DNA from: Deinococcus yavapaiensis KR-236
Lineage (GTDB): Bacteria; Deinococcota; Deinococci; Deinococcales; Deinococcaceae
DNA: 52,500 nt
Reading direction: 5' to 3'
Assembly: GCF_003217515.1 (NCBI RefSeq)
Contig: NZ_QJSX01000009.1
Span: 85,506 to 138,005, forward strand
The notes under the pieces are model-generated. The model saw nothing but the letters and a program-made list of their open reading frames with translations, did not search any database and was not told the origin of the DNA. Within the stretch, counting starts at the first letter, position 1. Each line of letters begins with the position of its first letter. This document shows positions 1-6,941 of this stretch, one piece after another. The translations under genes were made by a program, and so were the position numbers.

Positions 1-149
1 TCCGAGTACAGGCGGGTCTTGCCGCTCGACCGTCCGGGGCGGATCAGTCCCTTGCGTTCGTACAACCGCAACGTCTGGGGATGCATGTCCACGAGTTCCG
101 CCGCCACGGAAATCACGTACACGGGACGATTCCTGCCGCCGTCAGCCAT
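1..149 (-). CDS. hspR: HspR-type MerR-family heat-shock repressor (partial, N-terminal end)
   Basis: Only the first 49 codons lie in the window; the gene continues past the left edge. The product starts MADGG and contains the MerR helix-turn-helix pattern with MHPQTLRLYERKGLIRP, which is the form typical of HspR, the repressor of dnaK/clpB-type chaperone genes that binds HAIR-type inverted repeats. In many bacteria hspR closes a dnaK operon, but here a -10 box lies just upstream so it may be transcribed alone. A generic MerR regulator remains possible because the effector half is missing. The ATG at 147-149 is the first start after the -10 box. Confidence 0.8.
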   Translation of the reverse strand, partial: MADGGRNRPVYVISVAAELVDMHPQTLRLYERKGLIRPGRSSGKTRLYS

Positions 150-159
150 AAGTGACTTG

Positions 160-165
160 AGTATA
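160..165 (-). promoter_or_regulatory. -10 box of hspR
   Basis: TATACT on the minus strand lies 10 bases before the hspR ATG. It runs directly into CTCAAG, and an inverted CTTGAG half lies 56 bases upstream (218-223). These match the half-sites of the HAIR operator, though not its 7-base spacing. Confidence 0.5.
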
Positions 166-234
166 CCCCACGCAACGAACGTGTTCGGAACGATCGTCAC
201 TTCATGGAACGCGCACGCTCAAGTATTCGATGTG

Positions 235-263
235 AAAAACGGGAGGGTTCGTGACCCTCCCGT
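235..263 (-). terminator. Intrinsic terminator of the 291-905 gene
   Basis: A 10-bp stem (239-248 with 254-263) with a 5-base loop is followed on the minus strand by five U residues. It lies 28 bases beyond the stop of the upstream minus-strand gene. Confidence 0.8.
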
Positions 264-290
264 GAGACGAGTAACTTGGTTGGTGAAGGC

Positions 291-905
291 TCAGACGAAG
301 CGTCCCCCGTGCCGAGCCGCCGCCGCCTCGACGACCTGGCTCGGGATGTCGTCTTCCACGGCGATGGCCGTGCCTTGCTGTGTGCTGGTGTAGAGGCTGT
401 CGAAGCGCTCGTCGTCGAGGTGGTAGACGTGGTCGCTCGAGTCGACGTTCGGCGTGCCGGTCGCGCCGTACGAATCGGCGCTCGTCCGCCCGTCGTGATT
501 CTCGTCGACGCCGCCCGCGCCGCCGACGGCGCCGACCGACGCGCCGACGCCCGAGCCGAGGGCCGTCATGCCCAGCAGCACAGGAATAGCGAGCGCGCCG
601 CCAGTCGCGACCGTGCCGACCGCCGCGGCCACCGCCCCGACGACCGCTCCGACGCCCGTTCCCTTGACGGCGCCCGCGCCCGCGTCCTCGGCGCCCGCGT
701 CGGCATCGTTGGCGGCCATGACGTCATCACGCGTCGTGTCGACGCGCGTCGAAGCGTCGGCTTGCGCGTCGAGGTTGGCGTCGCGCATCGTCGAGCGCCG
801 CCCGAAGTTCGCGGAGCGCGTTTCAGGCTGGATGACGCCTTGCGCGAGCAGGTCTTGTACGAATGCGTCCGCCTGTGTTTTGTTCGGGAATACAAGGTGT
901 TTCAT
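291..905 (-). CDS. Glycine-zipper-like, possible stress-related protein
   Basis: 204 residues. The first 30 residues (MKHLVFPNKTQADAFVQDL) resemble the start of general-stress or heat-induced small domains that pair with a hydrophobic segment. Residues about 75-140 form a long Gly/Ala-rich, weakly hydrophobic stretch with GxxxG spacing, as in glycine-zipper membrane-inserting proteins. The tail is acidic. A GTG at 929 in the same frame is possible, but the ATG at 905 has a TACGGT box six bases upstream and gives the better N-terminus. Function is not known; envelope or stress association is inference. Confidence 0.6.
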   Translation of the reverse strand: MKHLVFPNKTQADAFVQDLLAQGVIQPETRSANFGRRSTMRDANLDAQADASTRVDTTRDDVMAANDADAGAEDAGAGAVKGTGVGAVVGAVAAAVGTVATGGALAIPVLLGMTALGSGVGASVGAVGGAGGVDENHDGRTSADSYGATGTPNVDSSDHVYHLDDERFDSLYTSTQQGTAIAVEDDIPSQVVEAAAARHGGRFV

Positions 906-911
906 GATTCG

Positions 912-917
912 ACCGTA
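912..917 (-). promoter_or_regulatory. Candidate -10 box, leaderless start
   Basis: TACGGT on the minus strand, six bases from the ATG at 905. No convincing -35 is visible. The spacing matches other candidate leaderless starts in this window. Confidence 0.35.
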
Positions 918-1032
918 CGCGGCGCCCACGCTTGTACGGATGAGCTTGGCGTAGCGGCACCTTCACTCGATATCTTTGGAACGACAATCCAGTGCCCCAG
1001 CTTTACATATGCAAATACTCTTGGTCATAAAT

Positions 1033-1061
1033 TTGACAATTGAAACACGAAGACGTATCTT
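1033..1061 (+). promoter_or_regulatory. Promoter of the lysine operon
   Basis: A perfect -35 TTGACA (1033-1038), a 17-base spacer and -10 TATCTT (1056-1061). The expected start of transcription lies just ahead of the AGGAGGAG ribosome site at 1073-1080, so there is no room for a riboswitch or leader peptide. Confidence 0.85.
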
Positions 1062-1083
1062 TTCCTGACAAGTAGGAGGAGTT

Positions 1084-2235
1084 ATGTCGGACGCCGCCCC
1101 CCTCGTTCCCGCCGCCTCGTGGGCCATCATCGACTCGACTTTGCGCGAAGGCGAGCAGTTCGCCCGCGCCAACTTCTCCAGCAGCGACAAAGTCGAGATC
1201 GCGCGGGCGCTCGACGCGTTCGGCGTGGAATTCATCGAGGTCACCACGCCGATGGCGAGCCCGCAAAGCGAGCGCGACGCGCGTACTCTCGCCGGACTCG
1301 GCTTGAACGCCCGCGTCATCACCCACGTTCGCTGCGCCATGGAAGACGCGCGCCGCGCCATCGACACGGGCGTGCAGGGCCTCGACCTCCTCTTCGGCAC
1401 GTCCAGCTTCCTGCGTGAGTTCAGCCACGGCAAGAGCATCGATCAGATCATCGACGCGGCGCGCGAAGTCATCTCGTACGTCAAAAGCCAAGGCGTCACC
1501 GTACGCTTCTCCGCCGAGGACACCTTTCGCTCGGAGGAAGCCGATCTGCTCGCCGTGTACCGCGCTGTCGACGAAGTCGGCGTGGACCGCGTCGGACTCG
1601 CCGACACCGTGGGAGTCGCCACGCCGCGCCAAGTGTACGCCCTCGTGCGCGAAATTCGGCGCGTCGTCTCGTGCGACATCGAGTTCCACGGCCACAACGA
1701 CACGGGCTGCGCCGTGGCCAACGCTTACGAAGCGATCGAAGGCGGCGCGACGCACATCGACACGACGATCCTCGGCATCGGTGAGCGCAACGGCATCACG
1801 CCCCTCGGCGGCTTCCTCGCGCGCATGTTCTCGATGGATCCCGGCGGCCTCATGGACAAGTACCGCCTCGACATGCTGCCCGACCTCGACAACATGATCG
1901 CACGAATGGTCGGCCTTCCGATTCCGTGGAACAACTACCTCACGGGCGAGTTCGCGTACAACCACAAGGCGGGCATGCACCTCAAGGCCATCTACCTCAA
2001 CCCCGGAGCGTACGAGGCCATTCCGCCGCAGGTGTTCGGCGTGGGCCGCACCCTGCAAGTCGGCAGCCGCGTCACGGGCAAGCATGCCGTCGCCCATAAG
2101 GCGCGCGAGCTCGGCCTGCACTTCGGCGAGGACGCCTTGCGGCGCGTCACCGATCACATCAAGGCCCTCGCCGATCACGGCGAGCTCGACGACTCGCACT
2201 TGGAAAAGGTGCTTCGGGAATGGGTCCGGGCGTGA
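1084..2235 (+). CDS. lys20: Homocitrate synthase
   Basis: 383 residues, normal length for the family. It condenses 2-oxoglutarate with acetyl-CoA to homocitrate, the first step of lysine synthesis through alpha-aminoadipate. Visible signatures are the DSTLREGEQF metal and substrate loop at residues 17-26, and the metal ligands in FHGHND with His202 and His204. ERNGITPLGG follows in the second half. It opens the operon with a strong ribosome site (AGGAGGAG, 1073-1080) and its own promoter. Isopropylmalate synthase is the main alternative, but the short length, the absence of a C-terminal LeuA regulatory domain and the homoaconitase genes downstream support homocitrate synthase. Confidence 0.92.
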   Translation: MSDAAPLVPAASWAIIDSTLREGEQFARANFSSSDKVEIARALDAFGVEFIEVTTPMASPQSERDARTLAGLGLNARVITHVRCAMEDARRAIDTGVQGLDLLFGTSSFLREFSHGKSIDQIIDAAREVISYVKSQGVTVRFSAEDTFRSEEADLLAVYRAVDEVGVDRVGLADTVGVATPRQVYALVREIRRVVSCDIEFHGHNDTGCAVANAYEAIEGGATHIDTTILGIGERNGITPLGGFLARMFSMDPGGLMDKYRLDMLPDLDNMIARMVGLPIPWNNYLTGEFAYNHKAGMHLKAIYLNPGAYEAIPPQVFGVGRTLQVGSRVTGKHAVAHKARELGLHFGEDALRRVTDHIKALADHGELDDSHLEKVLREWVRA

Positions 2236-2294
2236 CGCCGAGCGGTCAGACAACAGCGCCCGAGCGCTCGAAGGCCGCGTGGCATGATTTGCGA

Positions 2295-3500
2295 ATGAGC
2301 ATCCTCGCGCGCACTCCGCTGTCGCTCGGCGACCTTCGGCGCGACCTCTCGTTCTCGGCGGTCTTCTCGGGCTTCCTGGCGATGTTCGTGGGCCTTTCGG
2401 GCACCCTCGCGCTTCTCTTCTCGGCCGCCAAGAGTTCGCATCTCACGGCCGCGCAAACGAGCTCGTGGGTGATGAGCGTGTGCGTCGCCATCGGCGTGAC
2501 CGGCCTGGTCTTGTCGTGGGTGTACCGCGCTCCGGTCGTCACGGCGTTCAGCACGCCCGGCCTCGCCCTGCTCGCGTCGGACATGAACCGCTTCTCGTAC
2601 GCGGACGTGATCGGCGCGCTCATCGTCACGGCCCTCGTCGTGACGGTCCTCGGATTCAGCGGTTTGTACGCGCGGCTCGTGGAACGCATCCCGAGCGCGG
2701 TCGCCGCCGCCGTTCTCGCCGGCATCCTGCTGCCGTTCGCGCTCGGCGTGTTTCGCGCCTTGCCGTCCTCTCCCCTGCTCGTCGGCTTGATGGTCGCGAC
2801 GTACCTCGTCGCGCGACGCTTCGCCGCTCGGTACGCCGTGCCGCTCGCCTTGCTGATCGGCCTGATCGTCGCGGGCTTCACGGGAAGCTTCACGGGCGCG
2901 GCGTTCGCGTGGACGCTGCCGAGCCTGGTCTTCACGGCGCCGTCGTTCTCGCTGTCCGCCACGCTCGTCCTCGCGCTTCCCATGACGATCCTCGCGCTCG
3001 CCTCGCAGCATCTGCCGGGACTCGCCGTGATGAAGGCGAGCGGCTTCGGGCGCGTGCCCGCCACGCCCCTCGTGGGCGTCACGGGCCTCGCGAGCCTCCT
3101 GTCCGCTTCGTTCGGCGCGCACACCACGACCTTGGCGGCCATCACCGCCGCAATCTGCGCCGGCCCCGAAGCGCATCCCGAACCGTCCAAGCGCTACGTC
3201 GCGGGACTCGCCAGCGGCGCGTCGTACCTGCTCGCCGCCCTCGCCGGAGGCGTCCTCGCGGGCGCGTTCGCCCTGCTGCCGCCCGCCCTGCTCGCCGCCC
3301 TCGCGGGACTCGCCCTCACGGGCAGCTTGCTTTCGAGCCTCGAAGCGTCTCTCCGGGAAGCCGCGTGGCGCGAAGTCGCCCTCCTCACCCTCGTCGTCAC
3401 CGCGAGCGGCGTGACGTTCCTCGGCGTCGGCAGCGCCTTTTGGGGCATCGTCGTCGGGCTCGCCGCCACCCTCGTTCTTCGTCCCGGGAGGACCGCATGA
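2295..3500 (+). CDS. benE: BenE-family membrane transporter
   Basis: 401 residues with about 11-12 hydrophobic segments. The family includes benzoate/H+ symporters; motifs such as HTTTLAAITAAICAGPEAHP and RYVAGLASG in the last third are diagnostic. It sits between homocitrate synthase and homoaconitase: its ATG is 59 bases past lys20 and its stop overlaps the next start (ATGA at 3497-3500), so it is translationally coupled to hacA. An in-frame ATG at 2220 overlapping lys20 is possible, but MSILARTP at 2295 fits the family start. The substrate is unknown; in this context an organic acid of the lysine route is a reasonable guess but not shown. Confidence 0.88.
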   Translation: MSILARTPLSLGDLRRDLSFSAVFSGFLAMFVGLSGTLALLFSAAKSSHLTAAQTSSWVMSVCVAIGVTGLVLSWVYRAPVVTAFSTPGLALLASDMNRFSYADVIGALIVTALVVTVLGFSGLYARLVERIPSAVAAAVLAGILLPFALGVFRALPSSPLLVGLMVATYLVARRFAARYAVPLALLIGLIVAGFTGSFTGAAFAWTLPSLVFTAPSFSLSATLVLALPMTILALASQHLPGLAVMKASGFGRVPATPLVGVTGLASLLSASFGAHTTTLAAITAAICAGPEAHPEPSKRYVAGLASGASYLLAALAGGVLAGAFALLPPALLAALAGLALTGSLLSSLEASLREAAWREVALLTLVVTASGVTFLGVGSAFWGIVVGLAATLVLRPGRTA

Positions 3501-4762
3501 CTCCAAACCAGCCGCCTCGAACGATGGCCGAGAAGATCCTCTCGGCGCGGTCGGGCAAGTTCGTTTCGGCGGGTGACCTCGCCGTCGTGGAAGTCGATCA
3601 AGTCATGATCGTCGATTCCATCGCGCAAAGCGTCATCAAAGTGCTCGCCGACCTCGAAGCCACGCCGAAGTTCCCCGAGCGGGTCTCGTTCGTGATCGAC
3701 CACGTCGCGCCCGCCTCCACCGTCAGCGTCGCCGAAGCGCAAAAAGAAGCGCGCGAGTACGCCTCGGCGCACGGCTGCCGCCTGTTCGACGTCGGGCGCG
3801 GCATCTGCCACCAAGTCCTGATGGAAGAAGGGCTCGCGCGACCCGGCTGGATCGTCCTCGGGTCGGACAGCCACTCCACGACGTACGGCGCGGTCGGCGC
3901 GTTCGGAACGGGCATGGGTGCCACCGACATCGCGCTCGCCGCGGCGAGCGGCAAGACTTGGCTGAAAGTGCCCGAAAGCGTCAAGGTGACCTTCGCGGGC
4001 GATCTGCGGCCGGGCGTCAGCGCGAAGGACGCCGCCTTGGAGATGATTCGTGTGCTGGGCGCCGACGGCGCGACGTACATGAGCGTCGAGATCCACGCCG
4101 GAGACCGATTCACGCGCGGCGAGCGCATGACCCTCGCCAACCTCTGCGTGGAAGCGGGCGCCAAGTGCGGCCTCGCGGTGCCCGGCGGCGAAGTCCTCAG
4201 CGACTACGGCTACGACTTCCCGTCGTGGGTGTACCCGGACGAAGGCGCGACGTACCTTCGCGAGGTCACCATCGACCTCTCGGCCCTGCAGCCTCGCATG
4301 AGCGCTCCCTCGGAAGTCGACAACGTCCACGACGTCAGCGCTCTGCGCGGCCTCAAAGTCGATCAGGTGTTCATCGGAACGTGCACGAACGGACGGCTCG
4401 AAGATTTGCACGCGGCGGCCGACGTGCTTCAAGGCCAGCGAGTCGCGCCGCACACGCGCCTTCTCGTGATTCCCGCCTCCAGCGTCGTCATGGAGCAGGC
4501 GATGGCCGACGGGACCCTTCTCACCCTCATGCAAGCCGGAGCGATCCTCGGCACGCCCGGTTGCGGACCGTGCATGGGCCGCCACCAAGGTGTCCTCGCG
4601 CCCGGCGAGGTGTGCGTCTCCACCAGCAACCGCAACTTCATCGGTCGCATGGGCGCCGCCGAGTCGAAGGTGTACCTCGCGAGTCCCGCCGTCGCCGCGG
4701 CGACGGCCGTCTTGGGACACATCGGGCTGCCCGAGGACTTGAAAGTGACGGTGGCGAGCTGA
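3497..4762 (+). CDS. hacA: Homoaconitase large subunit (isopropylmalate dehydratase family)
   Basis: 421 residues, matching Thermus HacA length. Catalyses isomerisation of homocitrate through homoaconitate to homoisocitrate with HacB. The three [4Fe-4S] ligands are visible: Cys296 in GTCTNGR and Cys356/Cys359 in GCGPCMGR. GSDSHSTTYGAVGAFGTGMG is the substrate loop. The start is fixed by the ATGA overlap with benE, and the stop shares one base with hacB. LeuC is the paralogous alternative; position in the lysine operon and the HacB partner decide for HacA. Confidence 0.9.
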   Translation: MTPNQPPRTMAEKILSARSGKFVSAGDLAVVEVDQVMIVDSIAQSVIKVLADLEATPKFPERVSFVIDHVAPASTVSVAEAQKEAREYASAHGCRLFDVGRGICHQVLMEEGLARPGWIVLGSDSHSTTYGAVGAFGTGMGATDIALAAASGKTWLKVPESVKVTFAGDLRPGVSAKDAALEMIRVLGADGATYMSVEIHAGDRFTRGERMTLANLCVEAGAKCGLAVPGGEVLSDYGYDFPSWVYPDEGATYLREVTIDLSALQPRMSAPSEVDNVHDVSALRGLKVDQVFIGTCTNGRLEDLHAAADVLQGQRVAPHTRLLVIPASSVVMEQAMADGTLLTLMQAGAILGTPGCGPCMGRHQGVLAPGEVCVSTSNRNFIGRMGAAESKVYLASPAVAAATAVLGHIGLPEDLKVTVAS

Positions 4763-5253
4763 TGCCCCGCGTCTGGAAGTTTCCCGATTCCATCAACACC
4801 GACGACATCCTCCCAGGCAAGTACGCGCCGTTCATGGTCGGCGAGGACGTCTTCCAAACGTACGCCTTCGCGCACTTGCGGCCCGAATTCGCGTCGCAGG
4901 TGCGACCGGGCGACGTGCTCGTCGGTGGACGCAATTGGGGACTCGGCAGCAGCCGCGAGTACGCGCCGCAAGCTTTGAAGAAGCTCGGCGTCGCGGGCAT
5001 CGTCGCCGCGAGCTTCGCGCGCATCCACTACCGCAACCTTTTGAACCTCGGCGTCCCCGCCTTCGAAGCGCCGAGCGTCATAGAGGCCTTGCAAGACGGA
5101 GACGAGGTGACGCTGGACGTGAATTCCGGGTTGCTCGTTCGCGGCGCGGACACCTTCCAGCTCACCGCGCCGCCCGAGTTCCTGCGAGAAGCCCTGAAAG
5201 AGGGCAGCATCCTCGCGTACTACCGCAAGCACCAGAAGTTTCCCGGCGAGTGA
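4762..5253 (+). CDS. hacB: Homoaconitase small subunit
   Basis: 163 residues, same length as the Thermus protein and very like it (MPRVWKF, INTDDILPGKYAPFMVG, HLRPEF, GSSREYAPQALK, tail KHQKFPGE). Forms the swivel subunit of homoaconitase with HacA. The initiating ATG overlaps the last base of the hacA stop, giving tight coupling. LeuD is the alternative, but the match to HacB over the whole length is clear. Confidence 0.92.
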   Translation: MPRVWKFPDSINTDDILPGKYAPFMVGEDVFQTYAFAHLRPEFASQVRPGDVLVGGRNWGLGSSREYAPQALKKLGVAGIVAASFARIHYRNLLNLGVPAFEAPSVIEALQDGDEVTLDVNSGLLVRGADTFQLTAPPEFLREALKEGSILAYYRKHQKFPGE

Positions 5254-5305
5254 GGCCGGGCGACAGTGACGACACGTTCGGAGGCGATGTGAAACACTAG
5301 CGAGT

Positions 5306-5596
5306 ATGGCTGTCTTGGAAGTCGAATGCCCCATCTGCGGTGAAATCCTGGAGCTCACCGACGCGGACCGCGCGGAGCTCGAAATCGGCGACGTGATCGT
5401 GTGCGAAAGCTGCCACGCCGAGATGGAAGTGACGAAGAACGACCCGCAGGATTTCGACCTCGAACTGCTCGGGATTCTGACCGAGTGCCCGAACTGCGGA
5501 GAGGAATTCGACGTCACCGAAGAAATGATCGCGGACACCGACATCGTGACGTGCCCGCACTGCAACGCGAAAATTCAACTCGAGTTCGAAGACTGA
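5306..5596 (+). CDS. Double zinc-ribbon protein related to LysW
   Basis: 96 residues made of two LysW-like ribbons: Cys8/Cys11 with Cys33/Cys36 and Cys61/Cys64 with Cys83/Cys86, each pair separated by an acidic segment (CPICGEILELTDADRAELE; CPNCGEEFDVTEEMIADT). It ends EFED and has no EDWGE carrier tail, so it cannot take aminoadipate in the known way. It lies 52 bases after hacB and 24 bases before the cysteine-less lysW. The ribosome site is weak, and an upstream in-frame stop excludes earlier starts. Role unknown: it may be a scaffold or zinc-bearing partner for LysX/LysZ, or a separate zinc protein. Confidence 0.85.
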   Translation: MAVLEVECPICGEILELTDADRAELEIGDVIVCESCHAEMEVTKNDPQDFDLELLGILTECPNCGEEFDVTEEMIADTDIVTCPHCNAKIQLEFED

Positions 5597-5620
5597 ACTC
5601 GGCTTATCAAGGAGGCCGAC

Positions 5621-5794
5621 ATGGCGAGCGTTCAATTCGAAAATCCTGAAACCGGCGCGATCATCACCCTCGACAACCCCGAGCTCGGCGAACTCGTCCT
5701 CGACGACGAGACGGGCGCGGAATTCGAAGTCGTCAGTCTCGATCCGCCGCGCCTCGCGCCCGCGCCGCAAGAGCAAGAAGACTGGGGAGAGTAA
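5621..5794 (+). CDS. lysW: Lysine biosynthesis amino-group carrier LysW, lacking the zinc cysteines
   Basis: 57 residues. It keeps LDNPELGELV (17-26), the GAEFEVVSLDPPRLAPAP region and the C-terminal EDWGE, whose last Glu57 carries alpha-aminoadipate through its side chain in the known pathway. The four cysteines that bind zinc in Thermus LysW align here with Asn8, Thr11, Asp28 and Thr31 by my reading, and the protein has no cysteine at all. The ribosome site AAGGAGG (5609-5615) is strong. A hairpin follows the stop before lysX. The fold must be held without zinc, or the upstream double ribbon compensates. Confidence 0.92.
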   Translation: MASVQFENPETGAIITLDNPELGELVLDDETGAEFEVVSLDPPRLAPAPQEQEDWGE

Positions 5795-5814
5795 GCCTTT
5801 CCACGCTCGGCGCC

Positions 5815-5832
5815 GCCCCCCTCGGAGGGGGC
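5815..5832 (+). terminator. Hairpin between lysW and lysX
   Basis: A 6-bp GC stem (GCCCCC with GGGGGC, 5815-5820 and 5827-5832) with a 6-base loop, followed by CTTTCG. It may be a weak terminator or a processing site that leaves more carrier mRNA than ligase mRNA. Confidence 0.5.
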
Positions 5833-5906
5833 CTTTCGATTCGTCCGCACATCGACGCTTCTCGGTGGAGAAGCCGCCCAAAGGGCAAAGGGGTTCGTTT
5901 CAAGTC

Positions 5907-6752
5907 ATGGCCGATTTCGCAATTCTGTACGACCGGGTGCGCCCCGACGAGAAGATGCTGTTCGACGCGCTCGACGCGGCGGGCGTCGCGTACGACAAGG
6001 TGTACGTGCCGCAACTCAAGCTCACCTTCGAGCAGACGGTTCCGTGGAAGGTGGCCTTGGAGCGCTGCGTGTCCCAATCGCGCGGGCACGCGGTGACGCG
6101 GGCGCTCGAAGGGCTGGGCGTGCGGGTCGTGAATCCGTCTCACGTGATCGAGCTTTGCGGGGACAAGCTCGCGACGAACGCTCGCCTGGCCGCCGCGGGC
6201 GTGCCGACGCCTCGTACGGGCGTGGCCTTCACGGCGGAAGCGGCGTTGGAACTCATCGAAGACTTCGGTTACCCGGTCGTGATAAAGCCGACCGTCGGAT
6301 CGTGGGGTCGTCTGCTGAGCAAGATCAACGACCGCGACGCCGCCGAGGCGGTGCTGGAGCACAAGGAGGTGCTCGGCGGGCCGCAACACCAAATCTTTTA
6401 CATTCAAGAGCTCATCCGCAAGCCCGAGCGTGATATTCGCGCGTTCGTGGTAGGGGGCGAGACGATCGGGGCGATCTACCGCACGTCCGAGCACTGGGTA
6501 ACGAACACGGCGCGCGGCGCGAAGGCCAGCAAGTGCGACGTGACGCCCGACATCGCCGACCTCGCCGTGCGCGCCGCGCAGGCCGTCGAAGGCGAAATCG
6601 TGGCGATCGACTTGCTCGAAGATCCCGCGCGGGGCCTGCTCGTGAACGAGATCAATCACACCATGGAGTTCAAAAACTCTGTCAGCACGACGGGCGTCGA
6701 CATTCCCGCGCGCATCGTGGCGCACGCGCTCGAGTTGCTTCAATACGCGTGA
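5907..6752 (+). CDS. lysX: Alpha-aminoadipate-LysW ligase
   Basis: 281 residues, ATP-grasp/RimK-type ligase. Joins alpha-aminoadipate to the C-terminal glutamate side chain of LysW, protecting the amino group for later steps. Visible features: FAILYDRVRPDEKMLFDAL at the N-terminus, ERCVSQSRG, the ATP-grasp PVVIKPTVGSWGRLLSKI, and NEINHTMEFKNS near residue 255, the substrate-binding motif of LysX. The ATG at 5907 matches the family start. The stop overlaps the start of the next small frame (ATGA at 6749+3). Confidence 0.95.
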   Translation: MADFAILYDRVRPDEKMLFDALDAAGVAYDKVYVPQLKLTFEQTVPWKVALERCVSQSRGHAVTRALEGLGVRVVNPSHVIELCGDKLATNARLAAAGVPTPRTGVAFTAEAALELIEDFGYPVVIKPTVGSWGRLLSKINDRDAAEAVLEHKEVLGGPQHQIFYIQELIRKPERDIRAFVVGGETIGAIYRTSEHWVTNTARGAKASKCDVTPDIADLAVRAAQAVEGEIVAIDLLEDPARGLLVNEINHTMEFKNSVSTTGVDIPARIVAHALELLQYA

Positions 6753-6940
6753 TGAAGCTCGAATCGCTGGGACGGGCGCTGCAAGCCCACTTTGGACGCG
6801 CACTCACCGAGGAAGGCAGCGAAAGCGCCGCCTACGGCGAGCGTCCGCTCGAAGCGACCGAGTCGTTCGAGGACAAGGCGACGGCTCGGACGCGGCGCTC
6901 GGCCCGTTCGAAGCGGCCAGGACACGGATCGGGAAGATAA
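6752..6940 (+). CDS. Small hydrophilic protein of unknown function in the lysine operon
   Basis: 62 residues, MKLESLGRALQAHFGRALTE at the N-terminus, then an acidic centre and a strongly basic tail rich in Arg/Ser/Lys. I do not recognise it. Its ATG overlaps the lysX stop and its TAA lies one base before the lysY ATG, so it fills exactly a gap between two conserved genes. That packing supports a real gene; without it there would be an unexplained 189-base space. No cysteine, no membrane segment. Confidence 0.55.
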   Translation: MKLESLGRALQAHFGRALTEEGSESAAYGERPLEATESFEDKATARTRRSARSKRPGHGSGR

Positions 6941-6941
6941 C

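Noticed and set aside
276..1043. 255-codon plus-strand frame opposite the glycine-rich protein
   Set aside because: Val/Arg/Asp shadow without a ribosome site; the minus-strand frame has a terminator and coherent protein.
2175..3506. 443-codon minus-strand frame opposite benE
   Set aside because: Composition is nearly all Arg, Glu, Asp and Gly with no domain; the plus strand encodes a clear membrane transporter.
5853..5868. Six-bp inverted repeat CTTCTC/GAGAAG before lysX
   Set aside because: Too short and without further signals to call an operator or attenuator.
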